Shown piece after piece: positions 55,806 through 64,000 of a stretch of 64,000 nucleotides of DNA. The first letter of the stretch is position 1. Each line of letters starts with the position of its first letter. Made by a program: the position numbers and the translations under genes. Below the pieces are notes generated by a model that searched no databases, was not told where the DNA came from, and saw nothing but the letters and a program-made list of their open reading frames with translations. Location: the NCBI GenBank assembly GCA_021781815.1, contig JAJXWB010000011.1:62001-126000 (forward strand). Reading direction: 5' to 3'. This stretch comes from Pseudomonadota bacterium. Its GTDB lineage: Bacteria; Pseudomonadota; Alphaproteobacteria; Rhizobiales; Beijerinckiaceae.

Positions 55806-57430
55806 CCGATGCGCCCCTCCTTGAGGTCCGCGACCTCTCGATCGCCTTTCGGCATGGAGATACGGAATCGCGTGTCGTCGACCAGGTGTCGTTCTCGCTG
55901 AATCCGGGGCGCACGCTGGCGCTCGTCGGCGAATCCGGCTCCGGCAAGTCGGTCACGGCGCTGTCGATCGTGCGCCTGCTGGTCGCGAACGCCCGCCATC
56001 TCTCCGGCGAAATCCGGTTCGACGGCGAGAATCTGCTCGGCGTGTCGCAGGCGCGTCTGCGCGACATTCGCGGCGCGGAAATCTCTATGGTGTTCCAGGA
56101 GCCAATGACCTCGCTCAATCCGCTGCACCCGATTGGCAGGCAGGTCACCGAAATCCTCACCCAGCATGGCGTGACCGACAGGGCGGAATTGAGCAGGCGC
56201 GCCATCGCGGGCCTGACCGAGGTTGGCATCCGCGATCCCGAAGAGCGGCTCGGCGCCTATCCGCACCAATTGTCCGGCGGACAGCGTCAGCGTGTCATGA
56301 TCGCGATGGCTCTGGCCAATTGTCCGAAGCTGTTCATCGCCGACGAGCCGACGACCGCGCTCGACGTCACCGTGCAGGCGCAGATCCTGAGCCTGCTGCG
56401 CGACCTGCAGCAGCGCCGGCGCATGGCCATGCTGTTCATCACGCACGATCTGGGCATCGTTCGCAAAATCGCCGACGATGTGTGTGTGATGCAGAAGGGC
56501 CGGATCGTCGAGGCCGGGCCGGTCGCGCGCATCTTCGGCGCGCCGCAGCACCCCTACACGCGGGCGTTGCTGGCGGCGGAGCCGAAGGGTGCGCCGCCGC
56601 AGGCGGATGTCAGCGCGCCGAAACTTGCGGAGACTGAAAACCTGCGGGTCTGGTTTCCGGTCCGCGCCGGCTTCCTGCGCCGCACCTCCGGGTACATCAA
56701 GGCGGTCGATGGCGTCACCTGCGTCGTGCGCCAGGGCCAGACGCTCGGCGTCGTCGGCGAGTCCGGCTCGGGCAAGACGACGCTCGGCCTCGCCATGCTG
56801 CGGCTTATTCGCTCGGATGGGCCGATCGTATTCCTTGGTCGGCGGATTGACGGACTGAAGGCCAAGAGCATGCGGCCCCTGCGTCGTGACATGCAGATCG
56901 TATTTCAGGATCCTTATGGGTCGCTGTCGCCGCGCATGTCGGTCGCCGAAATCGTCGAGGAAGGTCTGCGCGTTCAGAAGCGCGGCCTGTCTTACCAGCA
57001 GCGCCGCGAAATCGTCGCGCAGGCGCTGGCCGACACTGGCCTCGATCCCGCGGCCATGGATCGCTATCCGCACGAATTTTCCGGCGGTCAGCGCCAGCGC
57101 ATCGCAATTGCGCGCGCCATGGCGCTGCATCCGAAATTCGTGCTGCTGGACGAGCCGACCTCGGCGCTCGACATGTCCGTGCAGGCGCAGATCGTCGACC
57201 TGCTTCGCGATCTTCAGCGCCGTCACGGCTTGGGGTACATGTTCATCAGTCACGATCTCAAGGTCGTGAAGGCGCTGGCGACGGATCTCATCGTCATGCG
57301 TCATGGCCAGGTGGTCGAACAGGGGCCGGCCGCCGATATATTCGCTGCGCCGCAATCGGAGTACACGCGCGCGCTGTTTGCCGCGGCCTTCCAGATTGAG
57401 GCCGTGGACGTCGAGACGATTGCTCAATAA
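55802..57430 (+). CDS. yejF: Oligopeptide ABC transporter ATPase with two ABC domains, YejF-like
   Basis: 542 residues with two fused ATPase domains. Walker A is 'GESGSGKSV' in the first and 'GESGSGKTT' in the second; signatures are '[12 protein letters not shown]' and '[12 protein letters not shown]'. Each domain ends with the oligopeptide-transporter tail ('[12 protein letters not shown]', '[12 protein letters not shown]'). The single-chain double ATPase is the YejF arrangement. The ATG at 55802 overlaps yejE, and its TAA overlaps the deoB ATG. Confidence 0.96.
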   Translation: MTDAPLLEVRDLSIAFRHGDTESRVVDQVSFSLNPGRTLALVGESGSGKSVTALSIVRLLVANARHLSGEIRFDGENLLGVSQARLRDIRGAEISMVFQEPMTSLNPLHPIGRQVTEILTQHGVTDRAELSRRAIAGLTEVGIRDPEERLGAYPHQLSGGQRQRVMIAMALANCPKLFIADEPTTALDVTVQAQILSLLRDLQQRRRMAMLFITHDLGIVRKIADDVCVMQKGRIVEAGPVARIFGAPQHPYTRALLAAEPKGAPPQADVSAPKLAETENLRVWFPVRAGFLRRTSGYIKAVDGVTCVVRQGQTLGVVGESGSGKTTLGLAMLRLIRSDGPIVFLGRRIDGLKAKSMRPLRRDMQIVFQDPYGSLSPRMSVAEIVEEGLRVQKRGLSYQQRREIVAQALADTGLDPAAMDRYPHEFSGGQRQRIAIARAMALHPKFVLLDEPTSALDMSVQAQIVDLLRDLQRRHGLGYMFISHDLKVVKALATDLIVMRHGQVVEQGPAADIFAAPQSEYTRALFAAAFQIEAVDVETIAQ

Positions 57431-58668
57431 TGCCGCGCGCCGTCCTTCTCGTTCTGGACTCGCTTGGATGCGGCGGCGCGCCGGACGCTGCCGATTTCGG
57501 CGACGCCGGCGCCGATACGCTCGGGCACATAGCTGACGCCTGCGAGGCGGGCAGGTGCGATGTCGCCGGAGGGCGCAGCGGTCCGCTTCGTCTTCCCAAT
57601 CTCGACGCGCTCGGTTTGGGGCGCGCCTGCGAATTGTCGTCGGGGCGCCTTCCGCCCGGGCTGTCCCGCGCCGTCCGCCTCGACGCCGTCTATGGCTGTG
57701 CGATCGAGACCGCGCTCGGCAAGGATACCCCGTCCGGGCATTGGGAGATGGCGGGGGCGCCCTTCGCCGGCCGGCTCGGAACATTCCCGCGCACAATCCC
57801 CTGCCTGCCGTCCGACCTCGTCGCCGAACTGATCCGCGCGGCGCATCTTCCCGGCGTCCTCGGCGACCGGCACGCGGCCGGCGTCGCGATCATTGACGAA
57901 CTCGGGGAGGAGCACCTGCGCACGGGCAAACCGATTGTGTACACCTCGGTCGATTCCGTGCTGCAGATCGCTGCCCACGAACAGACGTTCGGGCTCGAAC
58001 GGCTCTACGATGTCTGCCGCATCGCGCGAAAGCTGGCGGACCGCTGGAATATTGGGCGCGTGATCGCCCGCCCGTTCGTCGGCGCGAGCCGCGCGGATTT
58101 TCGTCGCACGCCGCATCGCCGGGATTTTTCCATACCGCCGCCGGCCGGCAATCTGCTCGACCGCGCGACGGAGGCCGGCCGCGCCGTGCTGGCGTTCGGC
58201 AAGATAGGCGACATTTTCGGCCATCGGTCGACCGGCCGCGAAATCAAGGCGCCCGACAATGACGCCATCCTGGACGCCTTCTGTGCGCAATGGCCTCAAA
58301 TGCCCGATGGGGCGCTTGCGCTCGCCAATCTCGTGGATTTCGATACGAACTTCGGGCACAGGCGCGATGTCGCGGGCTACGCTGCGGCGATCGAGGCCTT
58401 CGATGGTCGTCTCCCGCACGTCGAGCGCGCGCTGGCGGACGGAGATCTTCTGATCCTGACCGCCGACCACGGCAACGATCCGACGTGGCCGGGCGCCGAT
58501 CACACCCGGGAGAACGCGCCGATCGTCGGCCTGGTTCGCGGCCATCGCGGCGCATGCGTCGGGCGCCGCGCGACCTTCGCCGACATAGGCCAGACGTTCG
58601 CGCAATATCTCGGTCTGCGGCCGCTGGCGAACGGTCAAGCCTTCGATATGAACGAACTCAGCGACTGA
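57430..58668 (+). CDS. deoB: Phosphopentomutase
   Basis: 412 residues. It interconverts (deoxy)ribose 1- and 5-phosphate in nucleoside use. '[21 protein letters not shown]' and '[20 protein letters not shown]' are the manganese-binding motifs of the alkaline phosphatase superfamily, and '[13 protein letters not shown]' carries the phosphorylated threonine. The ATG overlaps the yejF stop (TAATG), tying its translation to the importer. The 3' end overlaps the convergent GGDEF-like gene by 11 bases. Confidence 0.97.
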   Translation: MPRAVLLVLDSLGCGGAPDAADFGDAGADTLGHIADACEAGRCDVAGGRSGPLRLPNLDALGLGRACELSSGRLPPGLSRAVRLDAVYGCAIETALGKDTPSGHWEMAGAPFAGRLGTFPRTIPCLPSDLVAELIRAAHLPGVLGDRHAAGVAIIDELGEEHLRTGKPIVYTSVDSVLQIAAHEQTFGLERLYDVCRIARKLADRWNIGRVIARPFVGASRADFRRTPHRRDFSIPPPAGNLLDRATEAGRAVLAFGKIGDIFGHRSTGREIKAPDNDAILDAFCAQWPQMPDGALALANLVDFDTNFGHRRDVAGYAAAIEAFDGRLPHVERALADGDLLILTADHGNDPTWPGADHTRENAPIVGLVRGHRGACVGRRATFADIGQTFAQYLGLRPLANGQAFDMNELSD

Positions 58669-59518
58669 CGGCGGCCGTCCGGCTGGCTGCGCGCTTGTCG
58701 TCCTGCGCGCCGCCGACCGCCGGTTTGCGCTGACGGGACGCTGCGCGGACGCGGGCGGCGCGTTCTGCGTCGCAACGCGCGCTGGCCGTTGCGATCAGAT
58801 CTTCGCCGGTATAGCCGCCCATCGGGTAAATCGACATGCCCACGTCAAAGACGAATTCGCTGTCGCCAAGCGATGCTGGCTTCATCTTCAGCAGCGAGGC
58901 GTCAAGGCGGTTGCGGATGGAGTCCAGCGCAGCCTTGTCCGGAAGCAGGACCGTGCAGACGACGAAGCGCCCCTTGCCCAGCCGCTCGACGCGATCCGAA
59001 TTGCGCAGGCGCGACCCGAGCGCCTCGATCGCCGCATTCGTCATGGCTTCCGCCGCCGCGACGCCCTCCGTCCGCGCGACGTGGCGGTACGAATCAAGGT
59101 TGTAATAGATCAGGCCGATCGTGCGGCCATATTGCTTCGAGGCTTCAGCCGCCGCCTCGATTCGGGTTTCGAATCTGGTCGAACCGTCTGCGCCGAGCGG
59201 ATTGCTGTCGAGCGTACGCGGCGCCGCTGGCGGCGGCGCATAGACCTGATCGCCCTTCGGGGCGCTGTCGCCGGTGATTCCGAACAAGAGCAGGAGCGCG
59301 CCGAAGAAACCGATGCCGCCGAGCCCATGAAGCACGCGGATAGTCGTAGCAAAAGCCGGATCGTCGCCCAGAATGAATGGCAGGGCGACCCCGGAGGCGG
59401 CAAATGCGCCGCAGAGAAAAAAAATTAACAAATATCGTCCGTGCATCGCACGTATATCCTGATTAGCGTGCCCCGGGCGCCCGATGCGCAGAAACCGGCA
59501 AACATCGCTACCATTCAT
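58658..59518 (-). CDS. Membrane protein with degenerate GGDEF domain
   Basis: 286 residues from the ATG at 59518 (GGTGGA just upstream); the ATG at 59446 is an alternative. Two membrane helices ('[22 protein letters not shown]', '[15 protein letters not shown]'-like) are followed by a linker and a domain with diguanylate cyclase topology: '[17 protein letters not shown]', '[21 protein letters not shown]', '[20 protein letters not shown]'. The active-site GGDEF is replaced by 'GKGRF', so it should not make cyclic di-GMP. It could bind a nucleotide or act as a scaffold. The basic C-terminal tail is unstructured. The 259 bases between it and the divergent GTP cyclohydrolase homologue are partly AT-rich and hold only promoters as far as I can see. 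Confidence 0.75.
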   Translation of the reverse strand: MNGSDVCRFLRIGRPGHANQDIRAMHGRYLLIFFLCGAFAASGVALPFILGDDPAFATTIRVLHGLGGIGFFGALLLLFGITGDSAPKGDQVYAPPPAAPRTLDSNPLGADGSTRFETRIEAAAEASKQYGRTIGLIYYNLDSYRHVARTEGVAAAEAMTNAAIEALGSRLRNSDRVERLGKGRFVVCTVLLPDKAALDSIRNRLDASLLKMKPASLGDSEFVFDVGMSIYPMGGYTGEDLIATASARCDAERAARVRAASRQRKPAVGGAQDDKRAASRTAAVSR

Positions 59519-59777
59519 TAATCCACCAAAATATAAATAAACCATTCGTAATCGGGTCGAATAAATACGTAAAAAGCGTGCATACGTGTCCCTTTCCTGT
59601 CGAAACTGTTGCGATTGCATTTGTTTTCCGGCGCCGTCGATGGGCATGCCTTCATGACGGGGCTGCAATGCGGTTATATGGCGGCTTCCTGTCGAGCGCA
59701 CGCGGCGCATTGACGGCGCTGCCTTCCGGCTGGACCATCAGCCGCGGCGCAGGACGCGCCCTTCACCTGGAGCCGGC

Positions 59778-61037
59778 ATGAACACGCCCAATTCGTCCGG
59801 ACATATCAGGCTGACCTCGCACCCGGAGCCCGGCGTGATCTCGCGGCGGCCGATCGTATGGGGCGCGCGCGAGCCAGCCGTCCGCGGACCGGTTGTCGCG
59901 ACCACGACCCGTCCGTCCGACCGCAATGCAATCGGGGCGCATGGCGGCGCCTATGGCGTTTACCGGGCGCTGGCGGTGACGTCGGGCGCCCTCAATCCCC
60001 TGGCGCGCCCCGATCTCGCCAACACCCATCCGGCCGCTGACATCGGCCCCCGTCCGCAATGGTTCGATGCGGGCAAGATCGTGTCGCTCGACCCGTTCGG
60101 CCATATCGCCCAGGAGATCTTCGCCAAGGAAATCGCTGAAGGTCTCGATGTCCGCCCGACCATTGCCGTGACGCGCGCGCGAATCACATTGCCGGAAATC
60201 GGCGATGCGATGCGCGCCGGACGCCTGCAGCCCGACGGCGACGTCCTGAAAGCGACTGGCGATATCGCCGTCGTCAAGATCGCAATCGAACCGGTCTGGC
60301 ATCTTCCGGGACTCGCCCTGCGGTTCGGCGTCGAGGAAACGCGGTTGCGCCGCACATTGTTCGAGCAGACCGGCGGCATGTATCCGGAACTGGTCACGCG
60401 GCCGGATCTGCACGTGTTCCTGCCGCCGATCGGCGGCGCGACGGCTTACCTGTTCGGCGATCCGAAGAAACTGGGCGATCGCAGATACGCATTGACGTGC
60501 CGCGTACATGACGAATGCAACGGCTCCGACGTGTTCGGCTCGGACATCTGCACCTGCCGTCCCTATCTCGCGCATGGCGTCGAGGAATGCGCGCACCAGG
60601 CGCAGAAGGGAGGCGTCGGCCTCATCGTTTACAATCGCAAGGAAGGCCGCGCGCTCGGCGAGGTCACGAAGTTCCTCGTCTACAACGCGCGCAAGCGGCA
60701 GGAGGGCGGCGATACGGCCGCCACCTATTTCGAACGCACCGAATGTGTCGCCGGCGTACAGGACGCCCGTTTTCAGGAACTGATGCCGGATGTGCTGCAC
60801 TGGCTCGGCGTCGAGCGAATCGATCGCTTCGTGTCGATGAGCAACATGAAATACGATTCGCTGATCAAGGCGGGAATCGAGATCGGCGAGCGCGTGCCAA
60901 TTCCCGATGGCCTCATCCCGCCGGACGCTTCGGTCGAGATGGAGGCGAAGAAGGCGGCAGGCTATTATGCGCCGCAGGGCGCGCCGACGGCCGAAGACCT
61001 CGCGCGCACCAGCGGGCGGCCGCTAGAGAAATATTGA
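59778..61037 (+). CDS. GTP cyclohydrolase II homologue, Urc1-type (uracil catabolism)
   Basis: 419 residues. The zinc cysteines Cys247, Cys258 and Cys260 ('DECNGSDVFGSDICTC') have exactly the spacing of those in RibA, and 'RKEGRALGEVTKFLVYNARK' replaces its active-site loop. The first 220 residues are an extension absent from RibA. This form, next to DUF1688 and uracil phosphoribosyltransferase genes, corresponds to Urc1 of the URC uracil-degradation route described in the yeast Lachancea kluyveri. A riboflavin role is unlikely, since there are no rib genes nearby. The stop overlaps the DUF1688 start. Confidence 0.88.
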   Translation: MNTPNSSGHIRLTSHPEPGVISRRPIVWGAREPAVRGPVVATTTRPSDRNAIGAHGGAYGVYRALAVTSGALNPLARPDLANTHPAADIGPRPQWFDAGKIVSLDPFGHIAQEIFAKEIAEGLDVRPTIAVTRARITLPEIGDAMRAGRLQPDGDVLKATGDIAVVKIAIEPVWHLPGLALRFGVEETRLRRTLFEQTGGMYPELVTRPDLHVFLPPIGGATAYLFGDPKKLGDRRYALTCRVHDECNGSDVFGSDICTCRPYLAHGVEECAHQAQKGGVGLIVYNRKEGRALGEVTKFLVYNARKRQEGGDTAATYFERTECVAGVQDARFQELMPDVLHWLGVERIDRFVSMSNMKYDSLIKAGIEIGERVPIPDGLIPPDASVEMEAKKAAGYYAPQGAPTAEDLARTSGRPLEKY

Positions 61038-62266
61038 TGGCGCAGGACGATCAGGGCTCGACGGCCGCGCGATCCCTGCTGTCGGCGCGGGCGGTCCGCG
61101 CACGGGCGCGCGAAATGCTGCGGCTCTGCGAGGAGGGCGCGCTCGCGCACTGGCGGCTCGATCGCGCACAATTGCCAGAAGTTGCAGAGTTCACGCTTCA
61201 GACGATGCGGGAGACATATCCTGACCTGAACATTCCGTTTCACGCGCGCTGGCGGCACTTTTCCGCCGGCGGCAGGAATCGGTGGAGCGCGATGCGCGCC
61301 CGCGCGCGCTGGCGCGACCCTGCGGCCGAAGCCCGCGCGAGATTCGATCTCGCCATCGTCAGCGTGCTGCTCGACGCCGGCGCCGGTCCGGCGTGGCGCT
61401 ATCGCGAGGCGGACGGAACCTTGTCCACCCGCTCCGAGGGACTGGCGATCGCCAGCCTTGACATGTTCGCCGCTGGTCTGTTTTCAGCGCGCCCGGACGA
61501 TCCCCTGCGCGCTGACGCGGAGAAACTCGCGACATTGACCGAGCGCGAGCTTGCCGCGGGGTTTCAGTGCGCCGCCGACAATCCGTTGGTCGGGCTTGCC
61601 GGCCGCGTGACGCTGCTCAACGCGCTCGGGCGCGCGTGCGCTTCGGCGCCGGGCGTTTTCGCGCGCGACGATTCGGCGCGGCCGGGCGGGCTGTTCGATC
61701 ATCTTGCGCGCGAAACGCTGGCGGCTGACGAGATTCTCGCCGCCGTGCTCGCCCATCTCGGCCCGATCTGGCCCTCGCGCCTGACGCTCGGCGGCGTTGC
61801 GCTCGGCGACACATGGCGCCATCCGGCATTGAGGACGGACGATGCGACCGATGGGCTCGTTCCATTCCACAAGCTGTCGCAATGGTTGTCCTATTCGCTG
61901 ATCGAGCCGATGCAGGCGGCAGGCTGCGATATCGTCGACATCGACGGACTGACGGGTCTGCCCGAATATCGAAACGGCGGCCTGCTCGTCGATTTCGGCG
62001 CGCTGGTCGCGAAAAATCCTGACGAGACGCGTGCGCCGCAAACGGTCGATTCGCTGTTCGTCGTCGAATGGCGCGCGCTGACGGTTGCGCTGCTCGATGT
62101 GATCGCGGACATGATCCGCGCGCAGCTCGGGCGCGATCGCGCCGACCTGCCGCTGGCCCGCGTGCTCGAGGGCGGCACATGGCTGGCCGGCCGGCGCATC
62201 GCGGCGGCAAGACGCAAGGACGGCTCGCCGCCGCTGAACATCATCAGCGACGGAACGGTATTTTAG
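61037..62266 (+). CDS. DUF1688 family protein, Urc4-type (uracil catabolism)
   Basis: 409 residues from the ATG at 61037, which overlaps the previous stop (TGATG). 'LNIPFHARWRHFSAGGRNRW' and 'PDDPLRADAEKLATL', 'GLPEYRNGGLLVDFG' are typical of DUF1688/URC4. The family is required for uracil breakdown by the URC pathway, but its reaction is not firmly known to me. Soluble, cytoplasmic. It is sandwiched between the Urc1-like and UPRT genes with the same orientation. Confidence 0.9.
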   Translation: MAQDDQGSTAARSLLSARAVRARAREMLRLCEEGALAHWRLDRAQLPEVAEFTLQTMRETYPDLNIPFHARWRHFSAGGRNRWSAMRARARWRDPAAEARARFDLAIVSVLLDAGAGPAWRYREADGTLSTRSEGLAIASLDMFAAGLFSARPDDPLRADAEKLATLTERELAAGFQCAADNPLVGLAGRVTLLNALGRACASAPGVFARDDSARPGGLFDHLARETLAADEILAAVLAHLGPIWPSRLTLGGVALGDTWRHPALRTDDATDGLVPFHKLSQWLSYSLIEPMQAAGCDIVDIDGLTGLPEYRNGGLLVDFGALVAKNPDETRAPQTVDSLFVVEWRALTVALLDVIADMIRAQLGRDRADLPLARVLEGGTWLAGRRIAAARRKDGSPPLNIISDGTVF

Positions 62267-62278
62267 GAGAGGGACACG

Positions 62279-62908
62279 ATGGGTGGCGTGCATGTGATCG
62301 AACATCCGCTGGTGCAGCACAAGCTGACGCTGATGCGCGAGGTCGGGCGCTCGACCAAGGGCTTCCGCCAGTTGCTGAACGAGATCGGCATGTTGCTGTG
62401 CTACGAGGTCACGCGCGACCTTCCGCTCGAACAGATCGAGATCGAGACGCCGCTGACGAAAATGCAGGCGCCCATGCTCGCCGGCAAGAAGCTGGTTTTC
62501 GCGCCGATTCTTCGCGCCGGCGTTGGATTTCTGGATGGGATGCTGGAGCTGGTGCCCTCGGCGCGCGTCGCGCACATCGGCCTCTATCGCGATCCCAAAA
62601 CACTGGTCGCTGTCGAATATTACTTCAAGGCGCCGCACGACATCGCCGAACGGCTGGTGATCGTGATGGACCCGATGCTGGCGACCGCGAATTCCGCGAC
62701 TGCCGCCATCGAGCGCATCAAGGAGCGCGGCGCCAGGGACATCCGCTTCGTCTGCCTGCTGGCCGCGCCCGAAGGCGTCGCCAAATTGCGCGCCGAACAT
62801 CCGGACGTCGAGATCTGGACCGCCTCGATCGATTCCCATCTCAACGATCATGGCTACATCGTGCCCGGACTCGGCGACGCAGGCGACCGTATGTACGGGA
62901 CGAAATAG
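62279..62908 (+). CDS. upp: Uracil phosphoribosyltransferase
   Basis: 209 residues. It converts uracil and PRPP to UMP. '[14 protein letters not shown]' and '[21 protein letters not shown]' at the N-terminus, the PRPP-binding loop '[19 protein letters not shown]' near residue 128 and the C-terminal uracil-binding '[16 protein letters not shown]' are diagnostic. In the URC route UPRT or its product is needed for catabolism, which fits its place as third gene, 12 bases after DUF1688 with GGAGAGG before the ATG. Confidence 0.97.
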   Translation: MGGVHVIEHPLVQHKLTLMREVGRSTKGFRQLLNEIGMLLCYEVTRDLPLEQIEIETPLTKMQAPMLAGKKLVFAPILRAGVGFLDGMLELVPSARVAHIGLYRDPKTLVAVEYYFKAPHDIAERLVIVMDPMLATANSATAAIERIKERGARDIRFVCLLAAPEGVAKLRAEHPDVEIWTASIDSHLNDHGYIVPGLGDAGDRMYGTK

Positions 62909-62941
62909 TCCGGATGGCGAGCTGGAAGGCTTGCCGTCCCT

Positions 62942-63766
62942 TCACCCGATCTTCACTTCCACACGCCCCAGCGCCCCGAAATCGGCGATGGCGGCCTGTC
63001 CGCCCGCGCCGAACGGGACTGGAGCAATCGCAGTACCGGTCGTGATGTAGTCGCCGGCCTTGAGCGAGCGGCCCAGTTTCGCCAGCTCGTTGGCGAGCCA
63101 GGCGGTGGCGCCGAACGGGCCGCCGTCGACATTGGCGCCCTTGCCGGCGGCCCTGGTCTCGCCGTCGAGTGAGAACGTCACCGGCGCGTCGAGCAGATCG
63201 AGCGCGGCGAAATCCACGATTTCCGCGCCGAGAATCCAGTGGCCGTGGCCGGCGTCGTCGGCGATCAGACCGAAGGCGCCGTGGGGACCGGCGACCGGAA
63301 CCCAGCCGCCGACCATTTCGATCGCCGGGGCGATTGCGCGGGTCGCCGCACGCACGGCGGCCGCATCGACCGGGCCGGCGGAGGCGTCGAGATCGCTGCC
63401 GAGATTCAGGACGATCTCCGCCTCGTAGGCCCGGTAGAAGCCCGGCTGGGCGGGCAGGGCTGCGGGGCTGACGCTTGTCATCTCGCGGTACAGCCGGCCC
63501 AGAAACGGCGCCTCCAGCTTGAACGACGCGCGCGCGCCGGCGTTGGTCGCGCCGATCTTCCAGCCGATCGGGCGGAAGCCGGACTGCGCCGCCAGTATGC
63601 GCTCCATCGAAAACTGGACGCGATAGGCGTCGACGAGATCGACCGGCGCGTCCGGATGCGGCCCCTTGCCGCCGTTCGCGCGCAACGCGATCAGGGCGCG
63701 GGCGGTCTGTTCGATGGTCGCTTCGTCCGGGTGCATGGTCTGTGTCCGATTCGTGAGGTCGGTCAT
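62942..63766 (-). CDS. 2-keto-4-pentenoate hydratase / fumarylacetoacetate hydrolase family protein
   Basis: About 274 residues from the ATG at 63766; an ATG at 63736 is equally possible, and neither has a good ribosome binding site. 'PIGWKIGATNAGARASF', 'YRAYEAEIVLNLGSDL' with the acidic metal ligands, and 'LKAGDYITTGTAIAPVPFGAG' are typical of MhpD-like hydratases of meta-cleavage pathways. No ring-cleavage genes are adjacent. It converges on the uracil operon, 33 bases from upp, and may or may not be related to it. Confidence 0.88.
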   Translation of the reverse strand: MTDLTNRTQTMHPDEATIEQTARALIALRANGGKGPHPDAPVDLVDAYRVQFSMERILAAQSGFRPIGWKIGATNAGARASFKLEAPFLGRLYREMTSVSPAALPAQPGFYRAYEAEIVLNLGSDLDASAGPVDAAAVRAATRAIAPAIEMVGGWVPVAGPHGAFGLIADDAGHGHWILGAEIVDFAALDLLDAPVTFSLDGETRAAGKGANVDGGPFGATAWLANELAKLGRSLKAGDYITTGTAIAPVPFGAGGQAAIADFGALGRVEVKIG

Positions 63767-63857
63767 GATGACGGGATCCGGGCCGAGCTCAAGTCGGTCA
63801 AGGCCCTGCGACGCGGCGCCGCTTGCGTCCGATGTGCGGCGGCGCCAAAAAGCGCGC

Positions 63858-64000
63858 ATGACAGCGCATGTTTTGCCGGCCTGGCTGCCCCTGTCCATAG
63901 CCGTCTGGCTCGTCCAGATGGTCGCCTATCATGGCTTCGCCCTGTGGTTCGAATATCTCGACCGCACGGGGGCGCTCACCGATTACAAGATGCGGCCGGT
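63858..64000 (+). CDS. Sterol desaturase / fatty acid hydroxylase-like protein, N-terminal part (runs off window)
   Basis: The ATG at 63858 opens a frame that continues past the window end; 47 complete codons are visible. A hydrophobic helix ('WLPLSIAVWLVQMVAYHGFAL') is followed by 'FEYLDRTGALTDYKMRP', which resembles the 'DRTG.L..YKI' motif at the start of the sterol desaturase/fatty acid hydroxylase family. The histidine clusters that would prove it lie outside. It is divergent from the hydratase gene. Confidence 0.6.
   Translation, partial: MTAHVLPAWLPLSIAVWLVQMVAYHGFALWFEYLDRTGALTDYKMRP

Noticed and set aside
59578-59781. 67-codon frame upstream of the GTP cyclohydrolase II homologue
   Set aside because: It overlaps the next gene's start, has no family features and sits in the divergent promoter region.

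Overview
This is GC-rich chromosomal DNA of an alphaproteobacterium, almost certainly of the Hyphomicrobiales (Rhizobiales). Pointers are an Irr-type Fur regulator, the obgE-proB order behind rplU-rpmA, CtrA-like TTAACCAT sites and alphaproteobacterial-style pheA/kdsB/cytochrome c neighbours. An MfnB-FolB fusion (methanofuran/pterin chemistry), PQQ-dehydrogenase accessory genes and a CYP153 alkane hydroxylase suggest a methylotrophic or alkane-using member near Beijerinckiaceae/Methylocystaceae. That placement is inference. No insertion sequence, prophage, CRISPR array or rRNA was seen.

Layout. 1-4 kb: the end of a DUF2126 putative amidoligase, a lipoprotein, a small unknown protein and an FlK-like thioesterase. 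3.9-8.3 kb: tRNA-Ser(CGA), then rplU, rpmA, a GNAT acetyltransferase, obgE, a decayed vapBC pair and proB. 8.4-25.6 kb: an exopolysaccharide locus. It holds two tail-to-tail GNAT paralogues, an aldo/keto reductase, four glycosyltransferases, a GMC oxidoreductase, a beta-propeller protein of the GINT1_N type, an exported GH10 hydrolase, a GumC-like co-polymerase with a decayed kinase domain, a Wzy-like polymerase and a Wzx flippase. The priming transferase and the outer-membrane Wza porin are not in the window.

25.9-28.9 kb: an aromatic-acid-type periplasmic binding protein, a CYP199-like P450 and a MarR regulator, probably for substituted benzoates. 29-33.7 kb: tRNA-Gly(CCC), pncB, an ABC-2 exporter, irr with an FNR/FixK-type box upstream, and a HAD phosphatase. 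33.9-40.7 kb: ahcY behind a palindrome resembling a SahR operator, 2Fe-2S ferredoxin plus CYP153 (terminal alkane hydroxylation), then the divergent PQQ relay group: a CXXCW protein with the MfnB-FolB fusion on one strand, and a zinc metallohydrolase with a SoxYZ-like carrier on the other. Alkanols made by CYP153 could be oxidised by a PQQ alcohol dehydrogenase served by these genes, but that dehydrogenase is not in the window.

40.8-50.8 kb: acyl-CoA dehydrogenase, 2-hydroxyacid dehydrogenase, an MsrQ-like haem protein, an MFS transporter, an ABC-F ATPase, an MsbA-like exporter, pheA and kdsB. 51-58.7 kb: a membrane-anchored cytochrome c with a clear terminator, and a tightly coupled yejABEF-deoB operon. 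58.7-64 kb: a degenerate GGDEF protein, a three-gene URC-type uracil catabolism operon (GTP cyclohydrolase II homologue, DUF1688, uracil phosphoribosyltransferase), a 2-keto-4-pentenoate hydratase family protein and the first 47 codons of a sterol-desaturase-like gene.

The observations most worth following are the MfnB-FolB fusion that lacks the expected MfnB lysine, the pseudo-kinase co-polymerase inside the polysaccharide locus, the URC operon and the PQQ relay cluster.
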